Shown here: in pieces, positions 41,295 to 50,798 of the stretch
Layout: every line of letters begins with the position of its first letter
Position numbering within the stretch: the stretch's first letter is position 1
DNA from: Orlajensenia stereocauli
GTDB lineage: Bacteria > Actinomycetota > Actinomycetes > Actinomycetales > Microbacteriaceae
DNA: 64,000 nucleotides
Reading direction: 5' to 3' (one strand)
NCBI RefSeq assembly: GCF_039548895.1
Contig: NZ_JBCLVG010000002.1
Position numbers and translations under genes: made by a program
Notes under the pieces: generated by a model
What the model was told of the DNA's origin: nothing
Databases searched by the model: none
The model's input: only the letters and a program-made list of their open reading frames with translations

Positions 41295-41543
41295 GTGACC
41301 ACTCTCACCCTCATCGGCAAGCCCGGCTGCCACCTGTGCGACGACGCCCGCGCGGTGGTCTCCACGGTGTTGACCGAGTTCCCGGATGCCGCCCTCGACG
41401 AGCTGTCGATCCTCGACGACGATGCGCTGCGCGACCGCTACGCCGAGGAGATCCCGGTGCTGCTCATCGACGGGGCAGTGCACACGTACTGGCGTGTTGA
41501 CGCCGAGCGGTTGCGGGCGGCACTGACGACACCGGCCCGCTGA
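41295..41543 (+). CDS. glutaredoxin-like protein (DUF836 type)
   Basis: An 82-aa thioredoxin-fold protein with CxxC active site GCHLCDD (Cys12, Cys15) and cis-Pro segment EEIPVLLIDG. Probably a thiol-disulfide exchanger of the glutaredoxin-like group found near hemA/proC in actinobacteria. GTG start, probably leaderless. It ends in REP-like repeats. Confidence 0.9.
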   Translation: MTTLTLIGKPGCHLCDDARAVVSTVLTEFPDAALDELSILDDDALRDRYAEEIPVLLIDGAVHTYWRVDAERLRAALTTPAR

Positions 41544-41611
41544 GACCCGCGCGCAGCGCGCGGCCGAAGCGCGCTTCGGGCGGTCGCTTCGCTCGGCCCT
41601 CAGCGAGCGGG
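41537..41611. repeat. REP-like intergenic repeats, inverted pair (locus 8)
   Basis: A diverged forward copy overlapping the end of the glutaredoxin gene (41537-41576) and an inverted copy 41579-41611 (ggtcgcttcgctcggccctc...). Confidence 0.8.
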
Positions 41612-41621
41612 TGGGAAGCAG

Positions 41622-41656
41622 AAAAGGGCGACCGGCGCCCGCGCGCCGATCGCCCT
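41622..41656 (-). terminator. terminator of the SHOCT/PLDc_N gene
   Basis: GGGCGACCGGCGC (41626-41638) pairs with GCGCCGATCGCCC (41643-41655), one mismatch, and gives CCCTTTT on the minus strand. Confidence 0.8.
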
Positions 41657-41675
41657 CTCAGGGTGTTGCTGTCGC

Positions 41676-42056
41676 TTACGCGAGCGCCTTGGCCTTGAGG
41701 GCCTCGTACTCGGCGTCGGTGATGCTGCCTGCCGTGTGCAGGGCCTTCGCCTTGGCGATCTCGTCAGCGGCGCTGGAGCCGGCGACCTGCTTGATGTAGG
41801 CGTCGTTGGCTGCCTGTGCTGCCTTGACGTCCTTGAGCTGGCGCTCCGCCATGCCCTGGCCGCGAGCGATCAGGTAGACGAGGGCCGTCAGGAACGGCAC
41901 GAACAGCAGGAAGATGATCCAGACGGCCTTCCACCAGCCGCTGAGCTTGTGGTCGCGGAACAGGTCGCCGATGATCGCGAAGAGCGCCATCAGGTAGGCG
42001 ATGAAGGCGAAGCTCCAGAAGAAGAGCCAGATGATGTCCCAGAAGTTACCCCACAT
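41676..42056 (-). CDS. PLDc_N and SHOCT domain membrane protein
   Basis: A 126-aa protein. Two membrane segments (IIWLFFWSFAFIAYLMALFA; WKAVWIIFLLFVPFLTALVY) make up the PLDc_N-type domain. After a charged linker comes a SHOCT motif (AADEIAKAKALHTAGSITDA, EYEALKAKALA), a short helical oligomerisation module. Function unknown; such proteins are common in actinobacteria. Single-gene transcript with its own terminator. Confidence 0.9.
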   Translation of the reverse strand: MWGNFWDIIWLFFWSFAFIAYLMALFAIIGDLFRDHKLSGWWKAVWIIFLLFVPFLTALVYLIARGQGMAERQLKDVKAAQAANDAYIKQVAGSSAADEIAKAKALHTAGSITDAEYEALKAKALA

Positions 42057-42187
42057 GAGGAGACCTTTCCCGTAAATGTTCAGGTGTTACCGGCGACCAT
42101 CCCGGTGCCAGTAGTCGCCATCAATGTAGCGCAAGTGAAAAGAGTTCAGCATTCACCTCATGTGCGTGGCGCGGGGAGGGGCGCGAT

Positions 42188-42244
42188 ATGAACTTCCCGT
42201 GCGGTTGGCGGGTGTCTCTGTTCAAGCCGCCGACCGGGCAATAG
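42188..42244 (+). CDS. possible 18-aa leader ORF before the sulfatase operon
   Basis: MNFPCGWRVSLFKPPTGQ, preceded by ggggaggggc at suitable spacing and ending 49 nt before the first sulfatase. One Cys. It could be a translated leader, but its stop overlaps a TAGTGT that may itself be a -10 box. Low confidence. Confidence 0.25.
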   Translation: MNFPCGWRVSLFKPPTGQ

Positions 42245-42293
42245 TGTCGAAGGACGCTCGCTCTCTGTCGCGGGCCGATGGGGAGAAGACAGC

Positions 42294-44639
42294 ATGGTCA
42301 GGGAATTCAGGGGCGAGATCAAGCTCGACGTTCGGGACTCGACGGCGGACTGGGACGCGTTCCTCTCCGACAAGGCGCCGGCCGGAGCTCCCAACGTGCT
42401 CGTCGTGCTCTACGACGACACCGGACAGGCAGCGTGGTCACCCTACGGCGGACGCATCAACATGCCCACCATGGACCGACTCGCCGCAGACGGCCTCACC
42501 TACTCGCAGTGGCACACGACAGCGCTGTGCTCGCCGACGCGGTCGACGTTCCTGACAGGCCGCAACCACCATTCCAACGGCTTCGCGACGATCTCCGAGT
42601 CGTCGACGGGCTTCCCGGGCTACAACTCCCACATCCCGCCGGAGAACGCCACGATGGCGAACATCCTGCGAGACGCCGGCTGGTCCACGTACTGGGTGGG
42701 AAAGAACCACAACGTGCCCATCGACGAGTGGACGGCAGGAGCATCGAAGAAGAACTGGCCGCTCGCCCAGGGCTACGACCGCTTCTACGGCTTCATCGGC
42801 GGCGAGACCAACAACTGGTACCCCTCGCTCGCTGAGGACAACCACTACATCGACCAGCCCTACCTCCCCGAGGACGGCTACCACCTGTCGAAGGACCTGG
42901 CAGACCAGGCGCTCAAGATGATCCGCGACTCCAAGCAGACGGAGCCGGACAAGCCCTGGTACATGTGGTTCTGCCCCGGGGCCAACCACGCACCGCACCA
43001 CGCGCCCGAGGAGTACATCGCGAAGTACAAGGGCGCCTTCGATGACGGCTACGAGGCCTACCGCGACTGGGTGGTGCCGCGCATGATCGAACGCGGACTG
43101 CTGCCGGAGGGCACGACGTTCGGCGACATCAACCCGATGCCCGACGGCACCTTCACCCAGACCGACGAGGTGCGGCCGTGGGCCGAGCTCGACGCCGAGG
43201 AGAAAGCCATGTTCTCCCGGATGGCTGAGGTGTTCGCCGGTTTCTCGGAGTACACGGATGCCCAGGTCGGCCGGATCATCGACTACCTCGAGGAGTCCGG
43301 CCAACTCGAGAACACCATCGTCATCTACTGCGCCGACAACGGGGCATCCGGCGAGGGAAGCCCGAACGGATCCGTCAACGAGGGCAAGATCTTCGGCGGC
43401 TATCCCGACGACGAGGCGCAGAACCTCACCATGGTCGACAAGCTCGGAAGCCCGGACACCTACAACCACTACCCGACCGGGTGGGCGATGGCGTTCTCGG
43501 CCCCGTACAAGATGTTCAAGCGCTACACCTACCAGGGCGGTGTCTGCGATCCGATGGTCATCCACTGGCCAGCCGGCATCAGGTCGAAGGGCGAGGTGCG
43601 CAACCAGTACCACCACTCCACCGACATCGTCGCGACCATCCTCGACGTCTGCGGTGTCGAGATGCCGACGACATACGCCGGAGCCGAACAGACCCCTCTC
43701 GACGGCGTCTCGATGCGCTACTCCTTCGACGCTCCAGCCGACGGCCCGACGCAGAAGGAGACCCAGTACTACGAGATGCTCGGTTCCCGCGGCATCTGGC
43801 ACAAGGGCTGGAAGGCAGTCACCGAGCACGGCCCCATGGCCGGCATGAGCAGCTTCGAGAACGACACGTGGCACCTCTATCACACGGATGTCGATCGGTC
43901 CGAGGCGCACGACCTAACCGCCGAGCACCCCGACAAGGTCGAGGAGCTGAAGGCGCTCTGGCTGAGCGAGGCGAAGGCGAATAAGGTGCTGCCGCTGAAC
44001 GACCTCCAGATCATCGGCAACCCGAAGGACTTCGAGACCTTCCTCACCATGGAGTTCAAGGTGCCTGTCCCGCCCAGCGGCCAGTACACCTACTACCCCG
44101 GAACGACAGAGGTTCCCGAGCGTTCGGCGGCCAACGTGCACAACGTGTCGTACAAGATCCTCGCCGAGGTCGAGATCACGGCCGACACCGAGGGTGTGAT
44201 CTTCGCGGCCGGGTCGCGCTTCGGCGGCCATTCGCTGTTCGTCAAGGACGGCCAGGTCGTCTACGCGTACAACTTCCTGGGCATCCCGCCGGAGGACCAC
44301 ATCGTGGCTCCGCTGCCGGCACCGGGGAAGCACGTCATCGGCGTGGAGTTCACGAAGGAGAGGATGGGCGAGTTCCGCGAGGGGGTCGGCCCGCTGAAGC
44401 TCCACATCGACGACGAGCAGGTCGCCGAGCAGGAGATCCGCACGGTGATGGGCCACTTCTCGCTCTGTGGCGAGGGACTGTGCATCGGCTATGACAGCGG
44501 AGACTCCGTGTCGAGCGAGTACTCGGGGTCGCGCTTCGAGTTCACCGGCGGCGAGATCAAGAAGGTGGTCTTCGACATCGGCGACGACCTGTATGTGGAC
44601 GTCGAGGCGCACCTGGCCGCGGCATTGGCACGAGACTGA
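42294..44639 (+). CDS. formylglycine-dependent sulfatase (arylsulfatase type) 1
   Basis: A 781-aa sulfatase. Signature LCSPTRSTFLTGR puts the Cys to be converted to formylglycine at residue 79, with Pro81 and Arg83. Metal ligands appear as LYDDTG (41-42) and YCADNGASGEG. No signal peptide, so it is apparently cytoplasmic. Length near 780 with a C-terminal beta domain (VSYKILAEVEITADTEGVIF) fits large arylsulfatases of the AtsA class. It should release sulfate from organic sulfate esters taken into the cell. Maturation would be by the FGE at 50799. First gene of a sulfatase-sulfatase-HAD-SulP operon; ggggag precedes the ATG. Confidence 0.93.
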   Translation: MVREFRGEIKLDVRDSTADWDAFLSDKAPAGAPNVLVVLYDDTGQAAWSPYGGRINMPTMDRLAADGLTYSQWHTTALCSPTRSTFLTGRNHHSNGFATISESSTGFPGYNSHIPPENATMANILRDAGWSTYWVGKNHNVPIDEWTAGASKKNWPLAQGYDRFYGFIGGETNNWYPSLAEDNHYIDQPYLPEDGYHLSKDLADQALKMIRDSKQTEPDKPWYMWFCPGANHAPHHAPEEYIAKYKGAFDDGYEAYRDWVVPRMIERGLLPEGTTFGDINPMPDGTFTQTDEVRPWAELDAEEKAMFSRMAEVFAGFSEYTDAQVGRIIDYLEESGQLENTIVIYCADNGASGEGSPNGSVNEGKIFGGYPDDEAQNLTMVDKLGSPDTYNHYPTGWAMAFSAPYKMFKRYTYQGGVCDPMVIHWPAGIRSKGEVRNQYHHSTDIVATILDVCGVEMPTTYAGAEQTPLDGVSMRYSFDAPADGPTQKETQYYEMLGSRGIWHKGWKAVTEHGPMAGMSSFENDTWHLYHTDVDRSEAHDLTAEHPDKVEELKALWLSEAKANKVLPLNDLQIIGNPKDFETFLTMEFKVPVPPSGQYTYYPGTTEVPERSAANVHNVSYKILAEVEITADTEGVIFAAGSRFGGHSLFVKDGQVVYAYNFLGIPPEDHIVAPLPAPGKHVIGVEFTKERMGEFREGVGPLKLHIDDEQVAEQEIRTVMGHFSLCGEGLCIGYDSGDSVSSEYSGSRFEFTGGEIKKVVFDIGDDLYVDVEAHLAAALARD

Positions 44640-44657
44640 CGAGGAATCCCAGAAGAC

Positions 44658-47015
44658 ATGACGAACGACGACGTCCAGCGCAGCGCCCTGCCCATCCCCG
44701 ATCTGGCCTACACGGGAACCGTGACCTACGACGCGACGGATCCCGACACCCACTACCCGCCGATCCAGCCGATCCGTCCGCCGGCCGGAGCGCCGAACGT
44801 GCTCGTCGTGCTCATCGACGACACCGGGTTCGGTGCCTCGAGCGCCTTCGGCGGTCCCGTCCAGACGCCGAACTTCGAGCGTGTGGCTGCCGCTGGCCTC
44901 AAGTACACCCGCTTCCACACCACGGCTCTGTGCTCGCCGACCCGCGCCGCCCTGCTGTCGGGCCGCAACCACCACACAGTGGGCATGGGTGGCATCACCG
45001 AGATCGCGACCAGCGCTCCCGGCTACAGCAGCGTGCGACCGAACAACTGCGCGCCCCTCGCCGAGACGCTGAAGCTCAACGGCTACAACACCTCGCAGTT
45101 CGGCAAGTGTCACGAGGTTCCCGTGTGGGAGGCGAGCGCGACCGGCCCGTTCGACCACTGGCCGTCGCCCGGTAACGGCTTCGAGTACTTCTACGGCTTC
45201 CTCGGTGGTGAGACCAACCAGTGGTATCCCGCGATCTACGAGGGGACCTCGCCGGTCGAGCCGTGGGGAACGCCGGAAGAGGGCTATCACTTCATGGCCG
45301 ACATGACCGAGAAGGCCATCGACTGGACCCGCCAGCAGAAGTCGCTCGCTCCCGACAAGCCTTTCTTCACCTACTTCGCGCCCGGTGCGACGCACGCTCC
45401 GCACCACGTGCCTACGGAGTGGGCCGACAAGTACACGGGTCAGTTCGACCAGGGCTGGGACGAGGTGCGCAAGGAGACCTTCGCCCGCCAGCTCGAACTC
45501 GGAGTCATCGCTCCGGACTCCGTGCTCACCGAGCGCAGCCCCGGCATCCCGTCATGGGATGAGATGAGTGACGTCATCAAGCCGGCACTCGCCCGCCAGA
45601 TGGAGGTCTACGCCGGCTTCCTCGCCTACGCCGACCACTACGTCGGCAAGTTGCTCGACGCCTACGAGGAGCTCGGCATCCTCGACGACACTCTCGTCTA
45701 CGTGATCATCGGCGACAACGGCGCCTCCGCCGAGGGGTCGATGCACGGTACGACCAACGAGGGCTTCACCATCAACCACATGAACGAGATCGAGAGCGAG
45801 GAGTACGTCGCCGCGCACATCGACGACCTGGGCAAGCCGAGCTCGTACAACCACTACGCCGTGGGCTGGGCGCACGCCATGGACACCCCGTACCAGTGGA
45901 CCAAGCAGGTCGCATCGCACTGGGGCGGAACCCGCAACGGCACGATCGTGAGCTGGCCGAACGGCGGCGTGGAGAAGGGCGGCATCCGGAACCAGTTCAG
46001 TCACGTCATCGACGTGGCGCCGACGGTTCTCGAGGCGGCTGGGATCCCCGAGCCGTCGACGGTGAACGGCGTGACGCAGCGACCATACGAGGGCACGCCG
46101 ATGAACTACACCTTCGCGGATGCCGAGGCCGACGAGCGTCACACCACCCAGTACTTCGAGATGGTCGGGAACCGCGCCATCTTCCATAAGGGCTGGACCG
46201 CCGTCGCGAAGCACAAGGACCCGTGGCTGGGGTCGAGCCACGGACTCGACGAAGACGTCTGGGAGCTCTACAACGTGGAGGAGGACTGGACCCAGTCCAA
46301 CGACCTCGCCGCTCAGGAGCCCGAGAAGCTCGCGCACCTGCAGCAGCTGTTCCTCATCCAGGCCGCCCGTTTCAACGTGCTGCCCCTAGACATCCGGACC
46401 GCAGAGCGCTTCAATCCCGACCTCGCCGGTCGGCCCGCGCTCATCACCGCACAGAGCCAGAAGCTGTACCGCGGCATGCGCCGCCTGAGCGAGAACTCGT
46501 CGATCAACATCAAGAACAAGTCGTTCACCGTGACCGCCAAGGTCGAGGTCCCCGACGGCGGCGCCGACGGCGTCGTCATCGCCCAGGGTGGCGCATACGG
46601 CGGTTGGTCGTTCTACGGCGTCGACGGCAAGCTGGCCTTCGCCTACAACCTGCTCGGCATCCAGCTGGACATCGTGCGCTCCGACGCGGCCGTGCCAGCC
46701 GGCGCCACCGAGTTGCGCGCGCACTTCGCCTACGACGGCGGGGGTCTCGGCAAGGGGGGAACCGTCACCCTGTTCGCCGATGGCGACCAGATCGGCCAGG
46801 GCCGGGTGGAGAAGACCATCCCGTTCCAGTTCACCTTCGACGAGACGACGGATGTCGGAGTCGACCTCGCTTCGCCGGTGTCGACCGACTACACGGCGAA
46901 GGGCAACGAGTTCACCGGAACCCTCGACTGGGTGCAGATCGACCTCGGCGACGACGACCACTCGCACCTGATCGACGACGAGCACAAGCTGCACGTCGCG
47001 ATGCTGAAGCAGTAG
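44658..47015 (+). CDS. formylglycine-dependent sulfatase (arylsulfatase type) 2
   Basis: A 785-aa paralogue of the preceding sulfatase. Formylglycine Cys92 in LCSPTRAALLSGR; metal ligands in LIDDTGFGASS and IGDNGASAEGS; same C-terminal domain (IKNKSFTVTAKVEVPDGGAD). No signal peptide. It differs enough from the first enzyme to suggest a different sulfate ester. An 18-bp gap with gaggaa follows the first sulfatase; the HAD gene starts 2 bp after its stop. Confidence 0.93.
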   Translation: MTNDDVQRSALPIPDLAYTGTVTYDATDPDTHYPPIQPIRPPAGAPNVLVVLIDDTGFGASSAFGGPVQTPNFERVAAAGLKYTRFHTTALCSPTRAALLSGRNHHTVGMGGITEIATSAPGYSSVRPNNCAPLAETLKLNGYNTSQFGKCHEVPVWEASATGPFDHWPSPGNGFEYFYGFLGGETNQWYPAIYEGTSPVEPWGTPEEGYHFMADMTEKAIDWTRQQKSLAPDKPFFTYFAPGATHAPHHVPTEWADKYTGQFDQGWDEVRKETFARQLELGVIAPDSVLTERSPGIPSWDEMSDVIKPALARQMEVYAGFLAYADHYVGKLLDAYEELGILDDTLVYVIIGDNGASAEGSMHGTTNEGFTINHMNEIESEEYVAAHIDDLGKPSSYNHYAVGWAHAMDTPYQWTKQVASHWGGTRNGTIVSWPNGGVEKGGIRNQFSHVIDVAPTVLEAAGIPEPSTVNGVTQRPYEGTPMNYTFADAEADERHTTQYFEMVGNRAIFHKGWTAVAKHKDPWLGSSHGLDEDVWELYNVEEDWTQSNDLAAQEPEKLAHLQQLFLIQAARFNVLPLDIRTAERFNPDLAGRPALITAQSQKLYRGMRRLSENSSINIKNKSFTVTAKVEVPDGGADGVVIAQGGAYGGWSFYGVDGKLAFAYNLLGIQLDIVRSDAAVPAGATELRAHFAYDGGGLGKGGTVTLFADGDQIGQGRVEKTIPFQFTFDETTDVGVDLASPVSTDYTAKGNEFTGTLDWVQIDLGDDDHSHLIDDEHKLHVAMLKQ

Positions 47016-47017
47016 GC

Positions 47018-47974
47018 ATGAGCGAGATCCTCCCCTCGTGGCGCGACACCGCGACCCGCTCGACGATCATCGACTTCGTCGAGCGGGTGACCGCTGACGG
47101 GCCGGACGCCGTTCCCGTCGAGGAGCGCATCGCCGTCTTCGACAACGACGGCACGCTCTGGACCGAGAAGCCGATGCCGACCCAGCTGCACTACCTCGTG
47201 CAGCGATGGGGAGCCGCGGCCGAGGCCGACCCGTCGCTCGCCTCGAAGCAGCCGTATGCGGCTGTCGCCAACGGCGAGCTCGGCTGGCTCGGCGCCGCGG
47301 TCGACAAGCACTACGCCGGGGACGACTCCGACCTGCACGCCATCGTCGGGGCGATCATCGCCGCGACCGCGAACGAGAGCGTCGAGGACTACGCGGCATC
47401 CGTCGCCGATTTCTACCGCGATGCCCTGCACCCCGTGCTGGAGCGCACCTACTCTGGCGTGGTCTACGAGCCCATGGTCGAGCTGCTGAAGTACCTCGAG
47501 GCGAACGGCTTCACCTGCTACATCGTCTCGGGCGGCGACCGCGACTTCATGCGGCCGATGACGGTCGATTACTACGGCATTCCGCCGGAACGCGTGATCG
47601 GCTCCGCCGTGGGTCTGGTCTACGACGCGGAGTCGAACGCGGTGCGGTACGGCACGAGCTTCGACTTCCTCGACGACGGCCCGATCAAGCCCGTGCGCAT
47701 CTGGACCCGCATCGGGCGCCGCCCGATCCTCGCCGCAGGCAACTCCAACGGCGACCTCCCGATGCTGCGCTACACGAACGGCAGTGCCAGCAGCCTCTCG
47801 CTGCTCGTGCACCACGACGACGACTCCGGTCGCGGCGACACGCCATACGACAAGGGCGCGGAGGATGCGCTGGATGCCGCGTCCGATGCGGCATCCGGAA
47901 TCACGGTAGTCAGCGTGAAGCGCGACTGGTCGGTCGTGTTCCCGGATGCCGCCGAGCCCGAGGCGGGCGCGTGA
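47018..47974 (+). CDS. HAD-superfamily phosphatase
   Basis: A 318-aa haloacid-dehalogenase-fold hydrolase. Motif I is VFDNDGTLW (nucleophilic Asp), motif II CYIVSGGDRDF, and motif III/IV AAGNSNGDLPML. It most resembles SerB-like phosphatases with a long helical cap. Its place between sulfatases and a sulfate transporter is conserved in some actinobacterial and proteobacterial sulfatase operons as far as I know; it may dephosphorylate a product of desulfation (inference). Confidence 0.88.
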   Translation: MSEILPSWRDTATRSTIIDFVERVTADGPDAVPVEERIAVFDNDGTLWTEKPMPTQLHYLVQRWGAAAEADPSLASKQPYAAVANGELGWLGAAVDKHYAGDDSDLHAIVGAIIAATANESVEDYAASVADFYRDALHPVLERTYSGVVYEPMVELLKYLEANGFTCYIVSGGDRDFMRPMTVDYYGIPPERVIGSAVGLVYDAESNAVRYGTSFDFLDDGPIKPVRIWTRIGRRPILAAGNSNGDLPMLRYTNGSASSLSLLVHHDDDSGRGDTPYDKGAEDALDAASDAASGITVVSVKRDWSVVFPDAAEPEAGA

Positions 47975-49617
47975 CGACTGCCGCCACCTCGTCGCTGCGT
48001 CGGTGGTGGCTGCCGACCCTCGTCGGCTACAGGGCCTCGTTCCTGCTGAACGATGTGATCGCCGGGCTCAGCGCCGGCGCTGTCGTGGTGCCGCAGGCGA
48101 TGGCGTACGCGACCATCGCGAACCTGCCGGTGCAGGTGGGCCTCTACACCTGCATGGTGCCGATGCTCGTCTATGCGATGCTCGGCGGATCCCGCGCGAT
48201 GAGCGTGTCGACGACCTCGACCATCGCGACGCTCACAGCGACCACGTTGGTGTCTGCCGGCGTGGCCGTCGCCTCGGACGAGCCATCGCGCGACCTCATG
48301 ACCCTCACTCTGCTGGTGGGCGTGCTGCTGCTGCTCGCCCGCCTGTTCAAGCTGGGGTCGCTCGTGGAGGCGATCAACAAGCCGACGATCATCGGCATCC
48401 AGGTGGGCGTGGGCGCGACAGTCGCCGTCGGGCAGCTGCCGAAGCTGCTGGGGGAGACGTCGAACTACTCGGGGCACGGATTCGTCCGCTCGCTGGTCGC
48501 CGTCGTCGAGGCCCTGCCCGGGGCGAACGTGCCGACCATCCTCTTGTCGGCGGTCTCGATCACCGTGCTGCTCATCCTCAAGCGCTTCGTCCCGAGGGTG
48601 CCGGGCCCGCTGGTCGTCGTGATCGGCGGCATCCTGTTGGTCGCCCTCACCAACGTGGCTGACGCAGGCGTCGAACTCATCGCCGAGGTGCCGGCCGGGC
48701 TCCCGACGCTGGTGCTGCCGTCGTTCGAGAACGTCGGCGCGCTGCTGCCCGGAGCCCTCGCCATCGCGGTGATGGCGTTCCTGGAGTCGGCCGCGGTGGC
48801 CCGTGGCATCCGTCGAGCCGGCGAGACGCAGATCCAGAGCAACCAGGAACTCCTCGCCACGGCTGCTGCGAGCGTCGCAGGGTCGTTCTTCCAGTCGATG
48901 CCCGCAGCCGGGGGATTCTCGCAGAGCGCCGTGAACCAGGGCGCCGGCGCGCGCTCGCAGGTGTCATCTCTCGTGACCGTTGTGCTGGCGGTGATCGTGG
49001 CGCTGTTCCTCGGGCCCGTGCTCAGCCTGCTGCCACAGGCCACCCTGGCGTCCATGGTGATCGTCGCCGTGATCGGCCTGATCGACGTTCGGGCGCTCGT
49101 CCGGCTGGCACGCATCAACCCCCGCGACTTCTGGATCGCGCTCTCGACGGCTGTCGTCGGCCTCGTCGCGGGGCTGCTCGCTGCCGTGGCCGTCGGTGTC
49201 GTCGTGACGCTCGCCGTGGTGCTGCACGCGCTCAACAAGGTGCGGGTGGCCGCGGCCGAGCGCGTCGGAGACGTGCTCGTGATCACCGTGGGCAACCCGA
49301 TGTACACGGCCAACGTGCTCGAGACCGAGCTTGCGGTGCTCGATGCCGTCGACGCGGCCAGGCCCGTGGCATCCGTCGTACTCGATGTGACACGGATGCG
49401 GGAGACCTCGGTCACCGTGCTCGATGCGCTCGAGGATCTCGACCGCGAACTGGCCGAGACCGGCGTGCAGCTGCGGCTGGCCGGGGTGCCGGCGTCTGCC
49501 GCCGAGATCGCCCTCCGCACCGAGTGGTATCGCGGGGTGCTCGCGTCTGGACGATCGTTCGCGACGGTCGAGGAGGCGGTCGCGGGCACGCCGGCGCCGC
49601 CGCCGCCCCGCTCCTGA
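47971..49617 (+). CDS. SulP-family sulfate/anion permease with STAS domain
   Basis: A 548-aa transporter. A SulP membrane domain (10-14 segments) shows the typical GLSAGAVVVPQAMAYATIAN and QMPAAGGFSQSAVN-like stretch (QSMPAAGGFSQSAVNQGAGA). A C-terminal STAS domain (about 430-540, VLDVTRMRETSVTVLDALED) follows. GTG 47971 overlaps the HAD stop by 4 nt (GTGA). In a sulfatase operon it may import sulfate or sulfated substrates, or export excess sulfate. Ends at palindrome family 3. Confidence 0.92.
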   Translation: MTTAATSSLRRWWLPTLVGYRASFLLNDVIAGLSAGAVVVPQAMAYATIANLPVQVGLYTCMVPMLVYAMLGGSRAMSVSTTSTIATLTATTLVSAGVAVASDEPSRDLMTLTLLVGVLLLLARLFKLGSLVEAINKPTIIGIQVGVGATVAVGQLPKLLGETSNYSGHGFVRSLVAVVEALPGANVPTILLSAVSITVLLILKRFVPRVPGPLVVVIGGILLVALTNVADAGVELIAEVPAGLPTLVLPSFENVGALLPGALAIAVMAFLESAAVARGIRRAGETQIQSNQELLATAAASVAGSFFQSMPAAGGFSQSAVNQGAGARSQVSSLVTVVLAVIVALFLGPVLSLLPQATLASMVIVAVIGLIDVRALVRLARINPRDFWIALSTAVVGLVAGLLAAVAVGVVVTLAVVLHALNKVRVAAAERVGDVLVITVGNPMYTANVLETELAVLDAVDAARPVASVVLDVTRMRETSVTVLDALEDLDRELAETGVQLRLAGVPASAAEIALRTEWYRGVLASGRSFATVEEAVAGTPAPPPPRS

Positions 49618-49620
49618 CGG

Positions 49621-49682
49621 CGTCGAGATGACGCGAATCGACCCTCTCGCTCGAGGGAGGGTCTGTTTGCGTCACCTCGACG
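49621..49682. terminator. palindrome family 3, copy 1 (bidirectional terminator candidate)
   Basis: CGTCGAGATGACGC (49621-49634) pairs with GCGTCACCTCGACG (49669-49682), one mismatch, plus an inner ACCCTC/GAGGGAGGGT stem. Directly after the SulP gene. A second copy lies at 50708-50771. Confidence 0.8.
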
Positions 49683-49697
49683 GCAGGGGATGACCGG

Positions 49698-50719
49698 ATG
49701 GGTGTCCACAACGTCACGCGGTCGAGGTTGCGGGGCGTCGGCCGGGGCCGCGCTGAGGGGATGCCCGCCCGGATACCGCTGCCCGTTCACCTCGCCTCGA
49801 CATCCTTCCGTACGAGCGATGCCCGACGGGCCGGTCTCGGGGAGGGCCGGCTGCGCGGCCCCGACCTGCAACTGCCGTTCCACGGAGTGCGCACCCCGGC
49901 ATCCGTGCCCCTCACGCTGACCGAGAGGTGTCGGGCCTATCAGCTCCGGATCCCGCCGGCCCAGGTCTTCAGTCACGTCACCGCGGCGCTCCTGTACGGG
50001 CTGCCGTTGCCGGCCCGGCTGGAGAGCGGACCGCTCGACGTCGCCTCCATCGATGCTCCGGCGCTGCCTCGATCCCGTGGCGTGCGCGGCCACCGCCTGT
50101 CGTCGGCGTCGGCGTCGGCGTCGGTCGAGGTCGTGATCTGGCGCGGTACCCCGATCGTCTCTCCGGTCGACGCCTGGTGCCAGCTCGCGCCACTGCTGTC
50201 CGAGAGGGAGCTCATCGTGGCGGGTGACGGACTCCTGCGGCGTCACCATCCGCTGTCCGACATCGAGGCGATGTGTGTCGGGTGCAGCGCTACCGACGCC
50301 GGCGCGGCTGCAGGACGCTGAAGGCGGCGCTGCTGGCCGTGCGAGCCGGAACGGATTCCGCACCCGAGACGGAGCTGCGACTCGACCTCGTGGAGCTCGG
50401 TCTGCCCGAGCCCGAGGTGAACGGGATCATCCGCGCGACAGACGGGCGTCAGATCGCGATCGGCGACCTGGTGTTCCGGCGGTACCGCGTGCTGGTCGAG
50501 TACGACGGCGAGCAGCATCGATCCGACGCGCGGCAGTATCACCGCGACGTCGATCGCCTCGACGACGTGGCGGAGGAGGGATGGCGCGTGTTCCGGGTCA
50601 ACAAGACGCACCGCGGCATCCGTCGCCAGAGGGTGCTCGAGCGCGTCCGAGCGGCGCTGATCGCGCGCGGCTGGACCCCGGACGAACCCGCCGACCGTAC
50701 CTCCGGTGCGTCGAGGTGA
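49698..50719 (+). pseudogene. frameshifted DUF559/AbiEi-like protein
   Basis: Two overlapping frames together make one typical actinobacterial protein of about 340 aa. The first (49698 to about 50275) carries the N-terminal AbiEi-like part (RCRAYQLRIPPAQVFSHVTA, LLRRHHPLSDIEAM). The second (50273 to 50719) carries RYRRRRGCRTLKAALLAVRA and the DUF559/Vsr-like nuclease domain VLVEYDGEQHRSDARQYHRD, EEGWRVFRVNKTHRG. The shift is at GTGTGT (50273-50278): removing one GT restores MCRVQRYRRRRG in one frame. It may be a genuine pseudogene, a sequencing error or slippage. The family may act in defence, but its function is not settled. Confidence 0.8.
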
Positions 50720-50771
50720 CGCGAATCGACCTTCGTGGCGCCACGAGCGTCGGTTTGCGTCACTTCGACGC
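50708..50771. terminator. palindrome family 3, copy 2 (bidirectional terminator)
   Basis: GCGTCGAGGTGACGC (50708-50722) and GCGTCACTTCGACGC (50757-50771) pair with one G-T; inner GTGGCGCCAC. Between the convergent frameshifted gene and FGE gene; the stop codon of the former lies in the left arm. Confidence 0.8.
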
Positions 50772-50798
50772 GGCGCCGGGCGGGGCCGGGCCGGGCCG

